Below are positions 1 to 61,300 of a stretch of 64,000 nucleotides of DNA, one piece after another; positions within the stretch are counted from its first letter, which is position 1, and each line of letters opens with the position of its first letter. This DNA comes from Synanceia verrucosa (taxonomy: Eukaryota; Chordata; Actinopteri; Perciformes; Synanceiidae). The stretch spans positions 20,664,169 to 20,728,168 of the forward strand of contig CM056556.1 of the NCBI GenBank assembly GCA_029721515.1, read 5' to 3'. The position numbers and the translations under genes are program-made. The notes under the pieces were generated by a model, which made no database searches, was not told where the DNA came from, and was given only the letters and a program-made list of their open reading frames with translations.

Positions 1-262
1 TGTCATCTGGATGACAGCAATATGCTTCTAAATGGTTTGTTTTGTTTTTGAAAAACTCCCAGGTGGCTCAGTCAACAAATGTAATATGTGTAAAATAGAA
101 TAAAAATATCACCAAAGTACTTCAAGTCTGAGATGTAATATGCCACACATTTCTCATTGCGGGACGACATAATCCTTCTAAAAAATGTATTTCACAGAAA
201 AAATCTCTTTGAAGTTGTCTCCTACCTCAAGACTATACTGTTGTTGTAGCACTTTTTCTGTT
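1..262. repeat. Segment homologous to 63310-63515 (duplicated 3' flank)
   Basis: Shares ordered blocks with the right-edge gene's 3' region in the same orientation: a TGCTTCT block, CCCAG..GGCTCAGTC, GTGTAAAA, AATATCAC, CTACCT.CAAG and AGCACTTTTT. An ~80 bp gap falls in the middle. It could be a duplicated 3' UTR or a dispersed repeat. Confidence 0.55.
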
Positions 263-589
263 TACTATATTTTTAAAGTGAACATTATTTTACTTTAGGC
301 TATATCTTTGGATTTGAAATAAGTATCTTTGTATTTACTTGATTCCCAATCAAGACACTCTGGTAATAATTGATTTGTATTCGTAATATGATCTTAAAAA
401 CTGTTGTGAAATGCAATAACAGAATTCGAAACATACAATCAATTAAAAAAAACATAACTATTGAAATTCTATGATTAATAAAAAAACGATAGTTTAACTG
501 TTGCATATTCTCCTGGCGATGGCACCAACACAAGTGGCAGCCTTTCCAGTAGCTCCGTAATTTATACAAGGGAACAGCTGCTCACTCTC

Positions 590-946
590 CAGACAATGGC
601 GAAAGCCGGCATGGTTTCTTCTTTAGTGGAGGAGCCGAGGACGCCAGATCAGGGCTGCAGAACCGGCAGTAAGCTAAAGGCACACAGGCATACAGCGAGG
701 CAGTGGGGGTACAACCCGTCTATTCTATCTGTTGTCATAGGGAATGTATAACAAAACAGACAAGCTTGCGGCCTTAGTGAGGAACCAGAAAATCTACAGG
801 GAGTGTGCTATACGGAGACATGGCTAACCGGCATCACTGCTGATGCTGAAGTGCATTTGCCTGGTTTCACCACCGTAAGAGCGGACAGGGACACCAAGTT
901 GAGCAGAAAACACTGTTCATTAACAACAGATGGTGCAACCCTAGAC
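590..946 (+). mobile_element. CR1/L2-like LINE relic, endonuclease part
   Basis: Translating the + strand gives ALVRNQKIYRE-like residues and then CYTETWLTGITADAEVHLPG and TTVRADRD, which is typical of the endonuclease domain of fish CR1/L2 (Maui-like) LINEs. It is frameshifted and stops where another element is inserted. Confidence 0.7.
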
Positions 947-2539
947 CAAAGACTGTAAAAAGAATGGATGTAGCACCCGTGACGTCACCCATTGGTTTGG
1001 GGGAGTCCTTTTTGTGCTCCTATCATGGGCATTTGACCTGCACCATCTTAGATTTCAGTGGGCGTGTACTTTCCATATTTGGTGGAGAGGCGGTAACTTT
1101 ACGGGTCAGCCAGACGAAATCCCGCCCATTGAACTCAAGTTAACTGAGCTAGCCTAAGGCTATTCAGCTAGGCTAGGCTAACAAGCAGCTACCGGCAGCA
1201 AAAACAGATCGTAATACTGCTGCTGTGTTTTAAAAATCACCTCTTCTGATTGAGAGTTTTTAGATGAAGCTGCAGGGTTTGGTGGAGCTGTGTGGGGGGA
1301 AAAATTCATTTGTACTATTTAACGGTGAAACGATCGTTTAACATGTTATTTACTGTGTTTCAACACTGCCTCCATCCACTAACGTTATCCATCACAGCAG
1401 CTGCTTTCTGACGGAGCATCTCTGTCCATGCAATGTCGGACTTTTTAAACAGAACAATGATACGAAATAAGGTTGTATTCCCGCACTTAACAGACTCAAC
1501 ATACTCTGGTCATCCATCTATCTGTATCAGCAGGGACCATGAGTCGGCAATAAAGTCATTATAAGCCAGCGGCAAAATATGCCGACACATACCAATAAGT
1601 GGCAGCATCCAAGCAAACTATATTTTATACAGTCTGTGGGTAAAATAGTACTAGATATTTACACACCGAAAAAATGCACAGAATCCTTTGACGGTCGATT
1701 AGTACAATCAACAGCACAACACGCCATCCATCCATCCATTCTTTATCTCCCGCTTATCCTCTCATAGGGTCGCGGGGGAGCTGGAGCCTATCCCAGCTGT
1801 CTTAGGGTGAAAGACAGGATACACCCTGGACAAGTCTCCAGTTCATCACAGGACACATAGAGACAGACAACCACTCACATTAACACCTACGGTCAATTTA
1901 ATTTAGCCAATTAACCTAATCCCCATGCATGGTTTTGGATGGTGAGAGGAAGCCGGAGTACCCGGAGAGAACCCACGCAGACACGGGGAGAACATGCAAA
2001 CTCCACATTGGGAACTGGGTACCTTCTTGCAATGAGGCGACAGTGCTAACCACTGCACCACCATGCCGGGCACACATGCCATATTGCCAGAAACAAACTG
2101 CATGAAAATAGGCAACCAAACACAGACACTGAAGTGCCTATTAACCACAGACCTCCGGGTGTAGCCTAGCCTAGCTCAGTCGATGCTTTAGCAAAGAGCT
2201 AACTGCCGGTAGCTGTCTGTGAACCTGTCACTCAACGTAACCACGTCCTAATTTATGCAAGAATTTTTAGCCGAAATAACACTAAAACGGTTGTGGTTAA
2301 AAAAAAAATTCACCCCCCTCACAGTGTTCACAGAGGTGGATTAGTTATAGAAGAAAAAATAGAAATTAAAATGTACCAGGCTGTAAATATGTTTTTTAAA
2401 GCTGTAAAGTCGGCTATTTTAACATTGCGGTCAATGGAGAATTGCTCACTTCCGGAGCCAGCCCCCAGCGGCCGTACGGGAATTGCAGCTTTTTGAACGC
2501 AAAAGTGGTCCTCACTTGGAGAACACAACTGCCCCCTTG
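947..2539. mobile_element. hAT-like non-autonomous insertion with 8-bp TSD
   Basis: Interrupts the LINE. The 8-bp sequence CCCTAGAC occurs at 939-946 and again at 2540-2547, and joining the flanks restores the LINE reading. The ends are CAAAGACTGT and, reversed, CAAGGGGGCAGT, which are short imperfect inverted ends. An 8-bp target duplication is characteristic of hAT elements. It carries no transposase and contains a SINE copy. Confidence 0.68.
1722..2067 (-). mobile_element. tRNA-derived SINE, copy 1 (near full length)
   Basis: Minus-strand copy of the family also seen at 23.94, 36.63 and 50.03 kb. It runs from GGCATGGTGGTGCAGTGG (Pol III A box TGGTGCAGTGG) to a GGATGGATGG tail at 1722. It sits inside the hAT-like element. 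Confidence 0.65.
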
Positions 2540-2547
2540 CCCTAGAC

Positions 2548-2905
2548 ATGTTACTGTTAAAGTGACTGAGTGCTGTGGGGACATTGAGCTGCTTGTGGTG
2601 AGTCTCGGACTGTATTACATGGCCAGGGAGTTCTCCCACTCCATTGTTGTGTTTGCATTCTTCCATGGGTCATGGGCAGTGGAGGCTCTCAGGGATTGCT
2701 TTGAGTGTACTGACTTCTGCATGGACATTGCTGTTCCCATCAAACCTGTGCGCTGTTTCCCTAACAACAAGCCCTGGATTAGTGATGTCAAGAACTTCCT
2801 AAACAAGAAAAATGACACCTCTTCAGTGATGGTGAGCAGGTCAGCTGGCAGGGCCGGCTTGTGCTGCTGAGCTGGGGGAGCCCCTCAATGTCTTCAACCA
2901 GAGCC
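2548..2905 (+). mobile_element. CR1/L2-like LINE relic, middle part
   Basis: Resumes the LINE after the hAT-like insertion with RHVTVKVTECCGDIELLVVS, REFSHSIVV and VRCFPNNKPWISDVKNFLNK, the endonuclease-to-RT linker of this clade. A deletion lies between the two halves. Confidence 0.72.
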
Positions 2906-3249
2906 TGAGGTCATTTCCACACAGAGAATGTTTTGGAGTAAAAGCCAATGTGTTTGTTGTATGGATGTTTTGTCCGTATACGCTCTTCTTTGAAACCGCC
3001 TCCCACAGTGGATAATACCCTTAAACGCTCTCCAACGCATGCGCTAATTCTTGTGTTTCTTTCTCCGTTGTTACACTTATACGCATGCTCTATTTCTTCT
3101 TATCTGTTTTGCTGCATTTGTTGGCTGCATTATGTCGTCACCCATTTGCTGGTTGTAAATATTACAGCGTTTCAGCTGTTTTGTGGGGACACAAACATTT
3201 CCTGAGACGGTTTAAAAATGAAGTAGGCTTTGTTTCCGTGTGGACATGG
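2906..3249. mobile_element. Small DNA element inserted in the LINE (probable)
   Basis: Non-LINE sequence between two LINE pieces. The edges are TTTCCACACAGAGA on the left and the inverted TTTCCGTGTGGACA on the right, resembling terminal inverted repeats. No clear target duplication was found. Confidence 0.4.
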
Positions 3250-3700
3250 CCTAAGACTGAGGAGGGTCCCTCCACTGTGGAAAACATCCTGTCTCCAAGA
3301 AGGCACCATGATTCAGGAATGGATCCTTATCCATCACCTCAGACCCCAGGTTTCATGCTCTCGACCCACTACAGTTCGCATACCAGGTGATATCTGCTAC
3401 ACAGGGCTTATTCTCATCTAGATATGGGGGGTATAGATGTGAGAATTATGTTCTTTGATTCCTTGAAGAAATACTCTGATGATACTGCAATCATGAGGTG
3501 TATCAAGGAAGGGGAGTATGGGAACTTGGTGGACAACTTTGTGGTGTGGATTTTCGGAGGTCTAGCCCACATCTACAGCAGAGCTCCATTGAGGGATGCA
3601 ATGTTGACGTAGTCAGGACCTACAAATACTTGTGACTGCAGCTGGGTCACAGAATGGTCTGGTCATCCATACCTGCACACTATTTTTCTATTTGCACAAA
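3250..3700 (+). mobile_element. CR1/L2-like LINE relic, reverse transcriptase part
   Basis: Frameshifted RT fragments: HALDPLQFAYQ, VRIMFFDSL (first catalytic Asp block) and YSDDTAIMRCIKEG (the DD box). Internal deletions remove the sequence between them. It is clearly a dead copy. Confidence 0.72.
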
Positions 3701-4602
3701 TTTCAGTATGTACTTTTTCGTTTATAACTATGCCATGATTACTTGAATCTATCAATCGGGTCAAATGTGGGCTAACTTTATAAACAAAGCTTAAGGTAGT
3801 CCTCAACCAAAGAAATTCTTATTCGACTAACACAGACAGTTCAGTCAAACAAATTTTCTTCACAAAGAATCACACAAATGCATCACATTAAATCTTGTAT
3901 TTAGCAGAAATGTACTCAGAAGTTTCTTGGAAATAAGAATTTCACCGTGAAAAAACACAGAATTGACCAAATGACTAAAAATGAAAAGAGGACATAAAAA
4001 GTAAATATGGTTGAGAACACAGTATTGTTGCATATACTTCCTATAAGTGACAGAGATTTATTTTCCAATTTAATTTGTCCATACAGTGGCAAGGGAAGGA
4101 ACAGTCTTGTTATGATAATAACAAATATGTTACTGGAGGCAACTATGCTGAATGTTTACAATATGTTAGGTGAGGGGTGATTTACTGGAGTAGCATAACT
4201 GGAAGCGTGTGCTTGTACAATAGATCTTCCCCAGCCTCCGGCTCACATATTGTTTAAAGTCTTCAGTCTTTCACTTAGCCAGTGACAGGCAATTTAGTTC
4301 AAATATTACCAAGGGCTGCCTTGTAACAGCATTGTGACTTAATGCACTACTATGCAGGCTTGTACATGTCAACCTTTTGCACGCCAATCTGGCCTGTGTT
4401 AAACCTGCTAAACTGATAGTGATTTAGTGCCACTGACATCATTAGCTGGGACCATTCATCAATCAGGCGAAGATATATGGATTTGGGAGGTCTAGACCTG
4501 TTGCACAGACTAATGTTGAACTAGCACACCCAACAAAAAAAAGAATGAGACAAATGTTAAAAATGTAGAAGTACACAGGTAGAGGCATAAACACACGCTC
4601 AC
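3701..4602. other. A/T-rich non-coding stretch left of exon 11
   Basis: No exon, RNA gene or clear repeat was recognised. If the TBC gene has more exons inside the window, they should lie here or among the LINE pieces to the left. No candidate met the phase and splice criteria. Confidence 0.4.
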
Positions 4603-53352
<48,750 letters not shown>

Positions 53353-53419
53353 CGCTATAAAACAAACAGTTGACTTGAACACAATTTCGTCCGTTTCAAG
53401 GAACTCTGCAGGCAACAAT

Positions 53420-53530
53420 GCCCTGTTACTGAACCGCTGCTGCTGTCAAACCCAACGGTCATATTGGGCACGCCCCTTTCATTACGTCACTATGAACTGA
53501 AAATGGGCGGGATGAATCAAAGTGAACAAA
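53420..53530 (-). promoter_or_regulatory. Probable promoter of the TBC gene
   Basis: Just upstream of exon 1 there is a GC-richer patch with a CRE-like GTGACGTAAT (53481-53490, minus strand), a CACC/GC box near 53470-53477 and a GGGCGG Sp1-type site at 53505-53510. No TATA box is evident, which fits a housekeeping-type start. Confidence 0.45.
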
Positions 53531-54940
53531 GAAGACAGGGTTTCAGCTGGAGAAGAGTCACTGGACACTGAACAGAAAGACATACAAAGTCCTAAAAGTT
53601 AGGCTACACCATTAAATGTGTATTTGTTCATAATTTTGATAACAAGAGTATTGAGAGGATTTGAGAAAAGTAACATTGACTGACCTGGTTCAGAATCTTA
53701 TGAAGGTTGATAGAAAGAAAGGTAAAGTTAAGTGGAGTTTCATAAAGTGGGTTAAAAGCCTTTGATGCTTTCCAGATTAATGCAGAATATTTGGATATTA
53801 TCTACATTAAACAACAAACTTGGAGGCTACTTTACATACATATTCTATACTGCCATGCTGCCTCATCATCACTTTGCAGCTGTTTATCACAGTGTGTCAT
53901 GCTTTATCAGTGATGACAAATGTTATACTCATCACCCCTCTCTGTATCATAATGGAATGTGTAAGAAGCAATAATCATTTTGTGATTATTGCTATGCATT
54001 TAAAGATCTGCATATTGTTTAAACTTCTTTTCTTATTCAAATTTTATGCCAATAGTTAATTTAAGTATCCCGTATAGGCAAAGCATGAGGCCTAATATTG
54101 GCAGAAGGTTGAAGGAAATGAACTACAAACAGTTAATTTCTTTTGTTGTAGTTTTAACCTGCAATGTACAGTATTTGCATATGTTTAATCTATCTATGTA
54201 GTTGTTTCAAATACAGGTTTATGTTCACCTGAGCAAATAATGATATAATAACAATAATTCCAGCAATATCCATATCAAATAAAGACAGATGGTGTGTCTG
54301 TGTTTATTATTATTATTTAATTTCTTATATCATCCAAGTACTACTTGAGTGGTTGTCTGAAATAGTCATCTAATTATGAATGATTCCAGTTCTTGGGTCT
54401 ATGTTAAAAAACAGTGGTTATTCTTCATGAGACAATCTGATTGAATAAAGTTACAGAAGGAAGTTCAAGCTTAATGAAAAGTTTTCATGGTCTGTGAACA
54501 TGTAACGGGCAAAAACAGCAGAACAGCAGCTGTTAGTGTTTATTAAAAAAAAAATATTTTTATCCAACAAACACTAGTGCTGTGGGACTACAGATAGTGC
54601 AACTGTTTATTTTGTAAAGATTTATTTTACATTATGTTTGTATGTTAACTCTATCCCTCAAATAGAAAAAGAGAATGTTTTAGTTAAAGCAACAGCAAAC
54701 ACAAATACACAAAGAAAATGTTAATGTCAATGTTAAAGTACTACATGTGCAGTTAGGCAACTGTATAGGTACAATATGTATGTGCTCACATATCATACAT
54801 GTGAGAGTCAACAGACAACAGATTATCTGATGAGCAAAAACTACTCTGATATAAACCAGCATATCACAGGCTGTCTTACACTAAATATGTTTACATCATT
54901 CATTGAGGGCAAGTAAAAATAAACATGAGATTTAAATGTT
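53531..54940. other. Intergenic, TBC promoter to olfml1 3' end
   Basis: Head-to-tail spacer of about 1.4 kb between the TBC start and the olfml1 poly(A) site. A/T-rich; nothing else recognised. Confidence 0.4.
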
Positions 54941-54941
54941 C

Positions 54942-54947
54942 TTTATT
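54942..54947 (-). terminator. olfml1 polyadenylation signal AATAAA
   Basis: A canonical AATAAA on the minus strand about 230 nt past the olfml1 stop codon, followed by an A/T-rich flank. It implies a short 3' UTR. Confidence 0.55.
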
Positions 54948-55173
54948 GTGGTGATAAAAAAATGATAAAGCCTACATATGTAACGCCTTCAGTTTGGCAT
55001 GTTAATGTCTATAATGATTAATACTAATAAAGACAGCATCCATTGCCAGCAAACAATGACTACACTAAACAACAGTAGATTATAAACTACTCATCAATAC
55101 ATTTAACAAACACTTATTTTGGATTCTTGGAAGTGATAAAATGTTTTTGAAAGATCAACACAGTAAATCATCT

Positions 55174-55330
55174 TCACTCTGTAGCGGCTTGGTCATTTCT
55201 GCGTGTCTCCACTTTGTATATTGTCTGGTAGCCATCATCCCAAGCATACAGCTGTTTGCCCCCAGGGTGGTAGTGGATGCTGCTGTGGCTGGTGTAGCGC
55301 TTTGGGAAGAACATCACAGGACTCTCCTCA
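55174..55330 (-). CDS. olfml1: olfml1 exon 8 (stop)
   Basis: Acceptor CCATTTGAAG|TGAGG. Codes EESPVMFFPKRYTSHSSIHY, then KQLYAWDDGYQTIYKVE, and ends at TGA 55174-55176. The acceptor has a poor pyrimidine tract but is the one that fits the phase and the family alignment. Confidence 0.9.
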
Positions 55331-58300
55331 CTTCAAATGGATTGCACAAAAGACGAAATTATAGAATCAATGTAAGCCAATAGATTCAGTGGTAAAACAA
55401 TGATGAAGTGGTTGAAGTACAGGTGTGTGCTTATGTGAATCGGAAGTTAGTTCAACACAGCAACTTAATATTTCGTTCCTGTTTTCCTGTATAGGCTATG
55501 CACATGTGGGTTTTATCACATTATGATAAAAAATGCATGTTTGTATAAGTATTTCTAGGCTATCCTTTATGTTGTTGTCTGTGTGTTGTCCAACCTGTGA
55601 ATGGTGTCATGAATGTCGTAGAGACACTGTATGGTGGAGCGACCTCCATAACGTGTGTTGTAGACCACATAGAGAGTCCCACATATTAGGAAGGCTCCCT
55701 CAGCATCTCGGCTTCTGCATTGTGTATCCCAGGTATACTCTACTGCCAAACTTCCTGAGGTGAGAAATAAACAAATTAAACAGTGCTAATATACTGCAGA
55801 ACCAGGTTACATTATTTATATATACTTATATACTGTATGTATGTACAAATGTACAAATGTAGTACTTTATACCTTTATCCAATTTGGTGATGACCAGGTT
55901 CCCTCCATAGTCAGGGTCAGCATGGATGACCCAGAGGCCAAGTTCATCCACAGCCAGGTCCAGGTAGGTGTTGGGGTTCAGGCTGTAGACTGGTAGACGA
56001 CCTGCTCCTGGAAGCAGTGTGCTGTCCACCACTGTACCGTTCAACAGATCTACCTTTTCATGAAAAAAGATTGAAATAGGCATTTTCAGAGATCTAGAGA
56101 TCAGAGATTTTTGACAACCTAGGAATGACAATTGACTGGTTCCCCAGCTCTAGATAGTGAATGGGCTATTGAGAGAACTTATCAAAGTCAACATAGACAG
56201 ACAGTCCTGATACAAACCAAGTACTTTAAATAGGATAACTGTGCTCCTGATTTTTTAAATACTTTTTTGTGAACCTTCTGCTCCGAAACACTAAAAGTTC
56301 CATGATAAATTCAGCTCATTTCGCTGGAATTGAAATGACTGTTTATTTTGGCATTGTTAGCTTGCTGACCTCAGTTAACACAAAGTAGGACAAAAATCTA
56401 CTCCCAGTGACTAAACGCCTTTGAAATGATCTGGAGTCAGTCTCCAGCCAAAAGCTGCAGAGCAGTTTGCCAGGCACTGTGATCCTTCAATGTGGCCGCT
56501 GAATGAACTGTTTTATTCCATAATAGGCTTCAGTACCTTTAGTATCTTGTTGGGAGTGTCTGCCTGGTGGTAGTAGAGGAATCCACTGTAGACCACTTGA
56601 CCTGTCCCCTGCCAGTGGAATGGTAGTTGCACTACCTTAACCGGTGGTGTAGGGTTGCTCTCCTTGAAACTGCGCAGGGATACAAACTCCAGCAGAGTGT
56701 TGTTATGAAGTCCACTGAGCAGGTAGACCTGGAACATTTACAGTTTTGACCAGCATTAAAATTGCATTGTGCAACTCAGTTTTGGCATTCTTGGTTGATT
56801 TATAATAGTGTTAATCTCTGGTATTCATGCAATTGCATCTTTGTTTTTTTACATTAGATTTCACCCTTGCTGATAAATGTCATTAGGTGATTTAGCAAGG
56901 GTGAAACATTATTACTCATTACAGAATGGACCTCAGTTGATCCTTCAGAGGGGTCCTTGAACCAGGAGCCATAGGTGTCTCCTGCCTTCTTCACAATCTT
57001 GAGAGACTTGATTTGATTCAGAGCAGTTCTGCAGTCTGGGGATGTGGGAGAGAAGATTATGATTACTGTCCAATACAGTATAATGTTATGTTAAGTTACA
57101 TTTTTTATCTTGTTTGACATTGTCTTTTCCTGTTTTATTTTGTAGTAAGCATGTTTCCTCTCATTTCAGATTGTTTTACTTCTTGCCCTTGTGTTCTTCC
57201 ACATCTGCTTTACTTTACTTTACTTTGTCTGCTGTGTCTTGTATTTGGGTTCACATCTTGTTCATCCAGTCATTACAAGAACATTCAGGACTGTTTTCTT
57301 TCTTCTTGTCCTTTTGTTCTTCTCTTCATTTACATAGCCCTGAAGCATTGACCACTAAACACATGAATGCTACAGTCATTATCAGTGCCACACAAGTGAG
57401 GTCATTCATTGGTGTAATGCATTCCATAGCCCCTTATCCAAACATTATCCAACCAGTACAACACGACTTCATCATCTTCAATGTAACACTAGCTGAATCC
57501 TTTCAATGGCAAACCAAACCCCACATAAACATGGGAGTTGTAAATCCATCAATGTGCCATGATTTCAAATTTGCTCCAAAGTCTGGCTTGCAAATTGTTC
57601 AATATGGCAAAAAGTTGTTGCTTGACAATCAATCTTAACCTTAAAGGTCTCCCATTATACACTTTTTCTGCAATTTTATATAGGTCTCAGACGTCCAACA
57701 ATATTGTATTCAAAGTGTATTACCCCAAACTCAGCCCTGGTCCTGAATTCCAGCCGGTTAAAAATCACAGTATTGACGCCACCTCTCTGGAGAGAGGACG
57801 TCATGTTGAATGTCTCCTGATAGCATGCTAGCACTGCAGCAATTGCAGCTCTGTTAGCTGCAGTGCTCCATCTGTAAATATGGCCCTGTAGCATTAGCAC
57901 TGCAGCTAACGGAGCTAGCTAAGATGACAAGTATACTACAGGGGAAAGAAAGATTCATTCTCCTATTGAAGTGCACTCTATCAGCCCCAGCCCCTTTGGT
58001 TGTCCGTCTTCTTCCAGGGGAAATAAAGTACTGTGAGGATCTGCATTGTACAGAATACATTATTCTATGAAGAAGCTTGGTTAGCTGCAGTGCTAATTAA
58101 CTGCTTTGTAAACATGAGCCCATACATATTATGCTTGGCAACACAGCTGAAGATGAAGCATGGATCTGTACCAACTGTCTGGGAAACAACTACAGGCGTG
58201 GAAGCTGTAAGTTATTTCATTTTGTGTTGCTTTACTGTGTAGCTCTACTTAGCGTGATACGGAGGTCCTCTGGTAGCTCCAGTACCTGCAGTGCTAACGC

Positions 58301-61300
58301 TACGGGGGACATGTTTCCAGGCTATCACGCTGATCCATGCTTCATCTTCAGCTGGTTAGTGAAGCCTGCTCTGTGAGATGATGAGCGCACACATGCTAAA
58401 TTTTGGGAAGCTCTCTTGCTACATTTCCAGCTAAAATAAATAGATCCACTGGGTCTTCAGAGGACGAACAGAGTAAAAATAGCCTCCTGTGCTCGTTGAA
58501 GCAGCCAACACGCAAAGCAGCTACTGTGCTTCGCTCCTCACATTATCAGGTTTGTTTGCGAAAATTAGCGAGGAGAACCAATGGCGGCCCCCCAAGAGGA
58601 GGGTTGTCTATCTGGGGGGGAGGCTGGCTCAAAGGTAGTGTCCTCTACTGGAGGGAGGGGCATCCCCACTGTTGACATCAACAGTGGGGAAATGTTCAAC
58701 TTGCCTGTTTTAACACATATTGGCAAAGAAGAGGAGCAAGCAGGGGAAGGAGGTGACAGGCTTTTTCACCCCTATGGCCTCATTCACAGGCTATGGGGAC
58801 ACATGCTACTGTTAGAACACCTTTAAGTGAATTTTGCATAATAGGTGACTATTCGAGGTCAATGCCTATAATCTTAACCACTGAGCTCAATGCCTAACTT
58901 TAACCATTTAAGTTCAATGTTGAGCATTTCCTTCTGGACACTAACCTCTTCCTGTGGGCTTCATTTATGCAGAATGTTCTATTTTACACAATTCTCTCTG
59001 ACCAATCAGTGGTCTACAGTAACCCCTTCTCCTATGATTAGCTCAGATTTTCTTTGAACCTTGACTGAAGTGATACCAAGAATGGTGTCGTTCTCTTGGT
59101 ATCATCCACACCTCTTGGTAATGGGAAGCAAAAATAACCATTCTAATGTGCTAAATTGGACTGCTTGGTGTCTTCACACTCTGAAGGGCTGAAACTCAGA
59201 TAGGTAAGTACATACTGTGTACTAGCCCATGTTCCTACCATTATGCAAACTGATTGCGGCTCTCTTTTTCAGCTGGTCCTGTTCAGCAGCCTTTATCTGC
59301 TGTTCCAGCAGTGCCTCTTCCATCTCAATGTCAGTCTGGGTGGGAATCTTGTTTTCAAGATACTCCAACTCTCTCTCCACTCGGTCGACACGTGCAGACA
59401 TGCTGTCCATCTGACTCCTCACCTCTGATCTACGGAGCAAAATGGTTCAGTTGTCAAAGTTCTCATGCACCGTAAATAACTAGCTCCGTCATGAAATCAT
59501 ATGGTATTTTTATTCAGACAGGCCTACCTCAGAACACTGAAAGTGGACTGACAACCCCTGATTTCAGAGGAGAGATCATAGGTCTTCTGGGTGATGCTCA
59601 CTGTCTTTTGCTCACACTGACTCAAACGCTCCTGATGTCATTGACACAGAGAAAAAGCATCATGAACACAGAATTAAAGCAGTTAGTCGAATTAAAGATT
59701 GTGTGTCTTTTGAAGGAAAAAATGCGTTCCTCTTACAACGAGTGAATTCATTGTGAATAAAACTCATTCTTGTTCATTTCATTACACTCAGCTACTGTTA
59801 ACTTAAGATAAGATAATCCTTTATTCATCCCGCCAACAGGGAAATGTATATTGTTGAGGTAGCAAATAACAAATTTCAGTAAGTGTATACATACTAAAAT
59901 ATGAAAAATAATACCAGTGACATAGGTAAACAAGTGTATCAAGTAGAATAAGTAGAAAAATATGTCTAAATAAGTCAGTAACAAAAGTAAGGAAATAAAC
60001 AACTGTTTTAGGTAAAATATGTGGAAGACTAAAATAGATAAATAATGTATACATGTCTAAATAAGCAACAGAGCAGATGAAAATACACATATCGAACTGA
60101 AGTAACAAAGACAATTATCACTTAATAGTAATTAGCAACACCATAGTGTAAAAGTCCTGTTGTAAAATTGTGGTAATGTTGAGTTGCTGAGTGTAAAAAC
60201 GTGGTACCCCCAGCCGCTGCCTATAACTCCTGAAGTTGTGTTATGGATGGCCTCTGAAGAGAATGGCATTGCAATAATTTTGCATTCATGGCACACATTA
60301 CCGCAGTCTTGGAAAAGGAGGAGTGAGCGAAGGAATACTTGGTGCAATCTGCAAAGATGCCAATTAATTATACACATGGTCCCTTTAAGTAAAATTGCCC
60401 ATATCATAATGCATTATTTTCTAGGATTATAATTAATAATGTAGTCCTACAATTTAATGTTGCAGCTGGTAAAGGTGGAGCTAATTAAATAACTTTATAT
60501 ACTGCTGGGAAGTATCTTATTAGTTATAGTTTATTTTGTAAAATAAATGTAATGGAGTAAAAGATTGCCTCTAAACTTCAGAATAGAGATATAAAGATAG
60601 CATGAAATTGAAATATAGTATTAAAGGAACAGTATGTAGGATGGTGGCCAAAACTGGTACTGCAATCACTTTCAAATTACTGTAGAGCGGTGTCTCCCCT
60701 CTCTCTCTCCCCTGATTAGAGGTTGCCAGCTAGGCTGCAGGATCCAAAAGGAACAGAAAGTGTTACAGTGAATGAAAAGCAGTCACCTTGGGCATCACCA
60801 TGGACACTTAGAAGGAGTAAAATGGGGTGGGGGAGAGCTGTGGAGAGACGGGGTAAAGAGAGCAGAGCTCCAGGGCGGTGTCCGGGGTTATGCGGTGAGA
60901 GTGGCCGATCGGGAGTGCTGCTGCCCAGCTGCTTTCAGTCGTCTCCATCTTTTAAAGGCATCTCCTATACAAATCCTTGTTTTATTTCAGACTTTGTCAC
61001 AACGTATTTCGGATTCATAACGAGGTCTTTTAGGTTTCGTAACGTTAGACATTATTTATCCAACACATTCGTAGCTGCAGGTGTGGTAGCTAGAGCAGAG
61101 CTGGCAACCCGGATGCTGACACACTACTGACTTGGTGATTGGGAGATAGGTGAAGGGTCAGACCAAAACACAACATGACAACATCAACATCAGCTGTGGG
61201 CTGCAACTTGGCTTTTCTGGTGACATATCAGGGCCATTTTATGATTAATTTAAATACATTTCTTACATGTTGTACCTTTAAATTATAATATGTTAAATAA

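Noticed and set aside
300..569. 89-codon minus-strand frame as the last TBC exon
   Set aside because: No acceptor matching the phase of exon 11 and no protein similarity to the right-edge gene's C-terminus.
3424..3612. 62-codon frame as a small gene
   Set aside because: Contains the LINE reverse-transcriptase box YSDDTAI; a relic, not a host gene.
57114..57638. 174-codon open frame on the + strand
   Set aside because: Lies in olfml1 intron 3, antisense to the gene; no recognisable domain and no splice logic.
60723..61130. 135-codon open frame on the + strand
   Set aside because: Falls within a non-autonomous DNA repeat in olfml1 intron 1; no family similarity that I can see.
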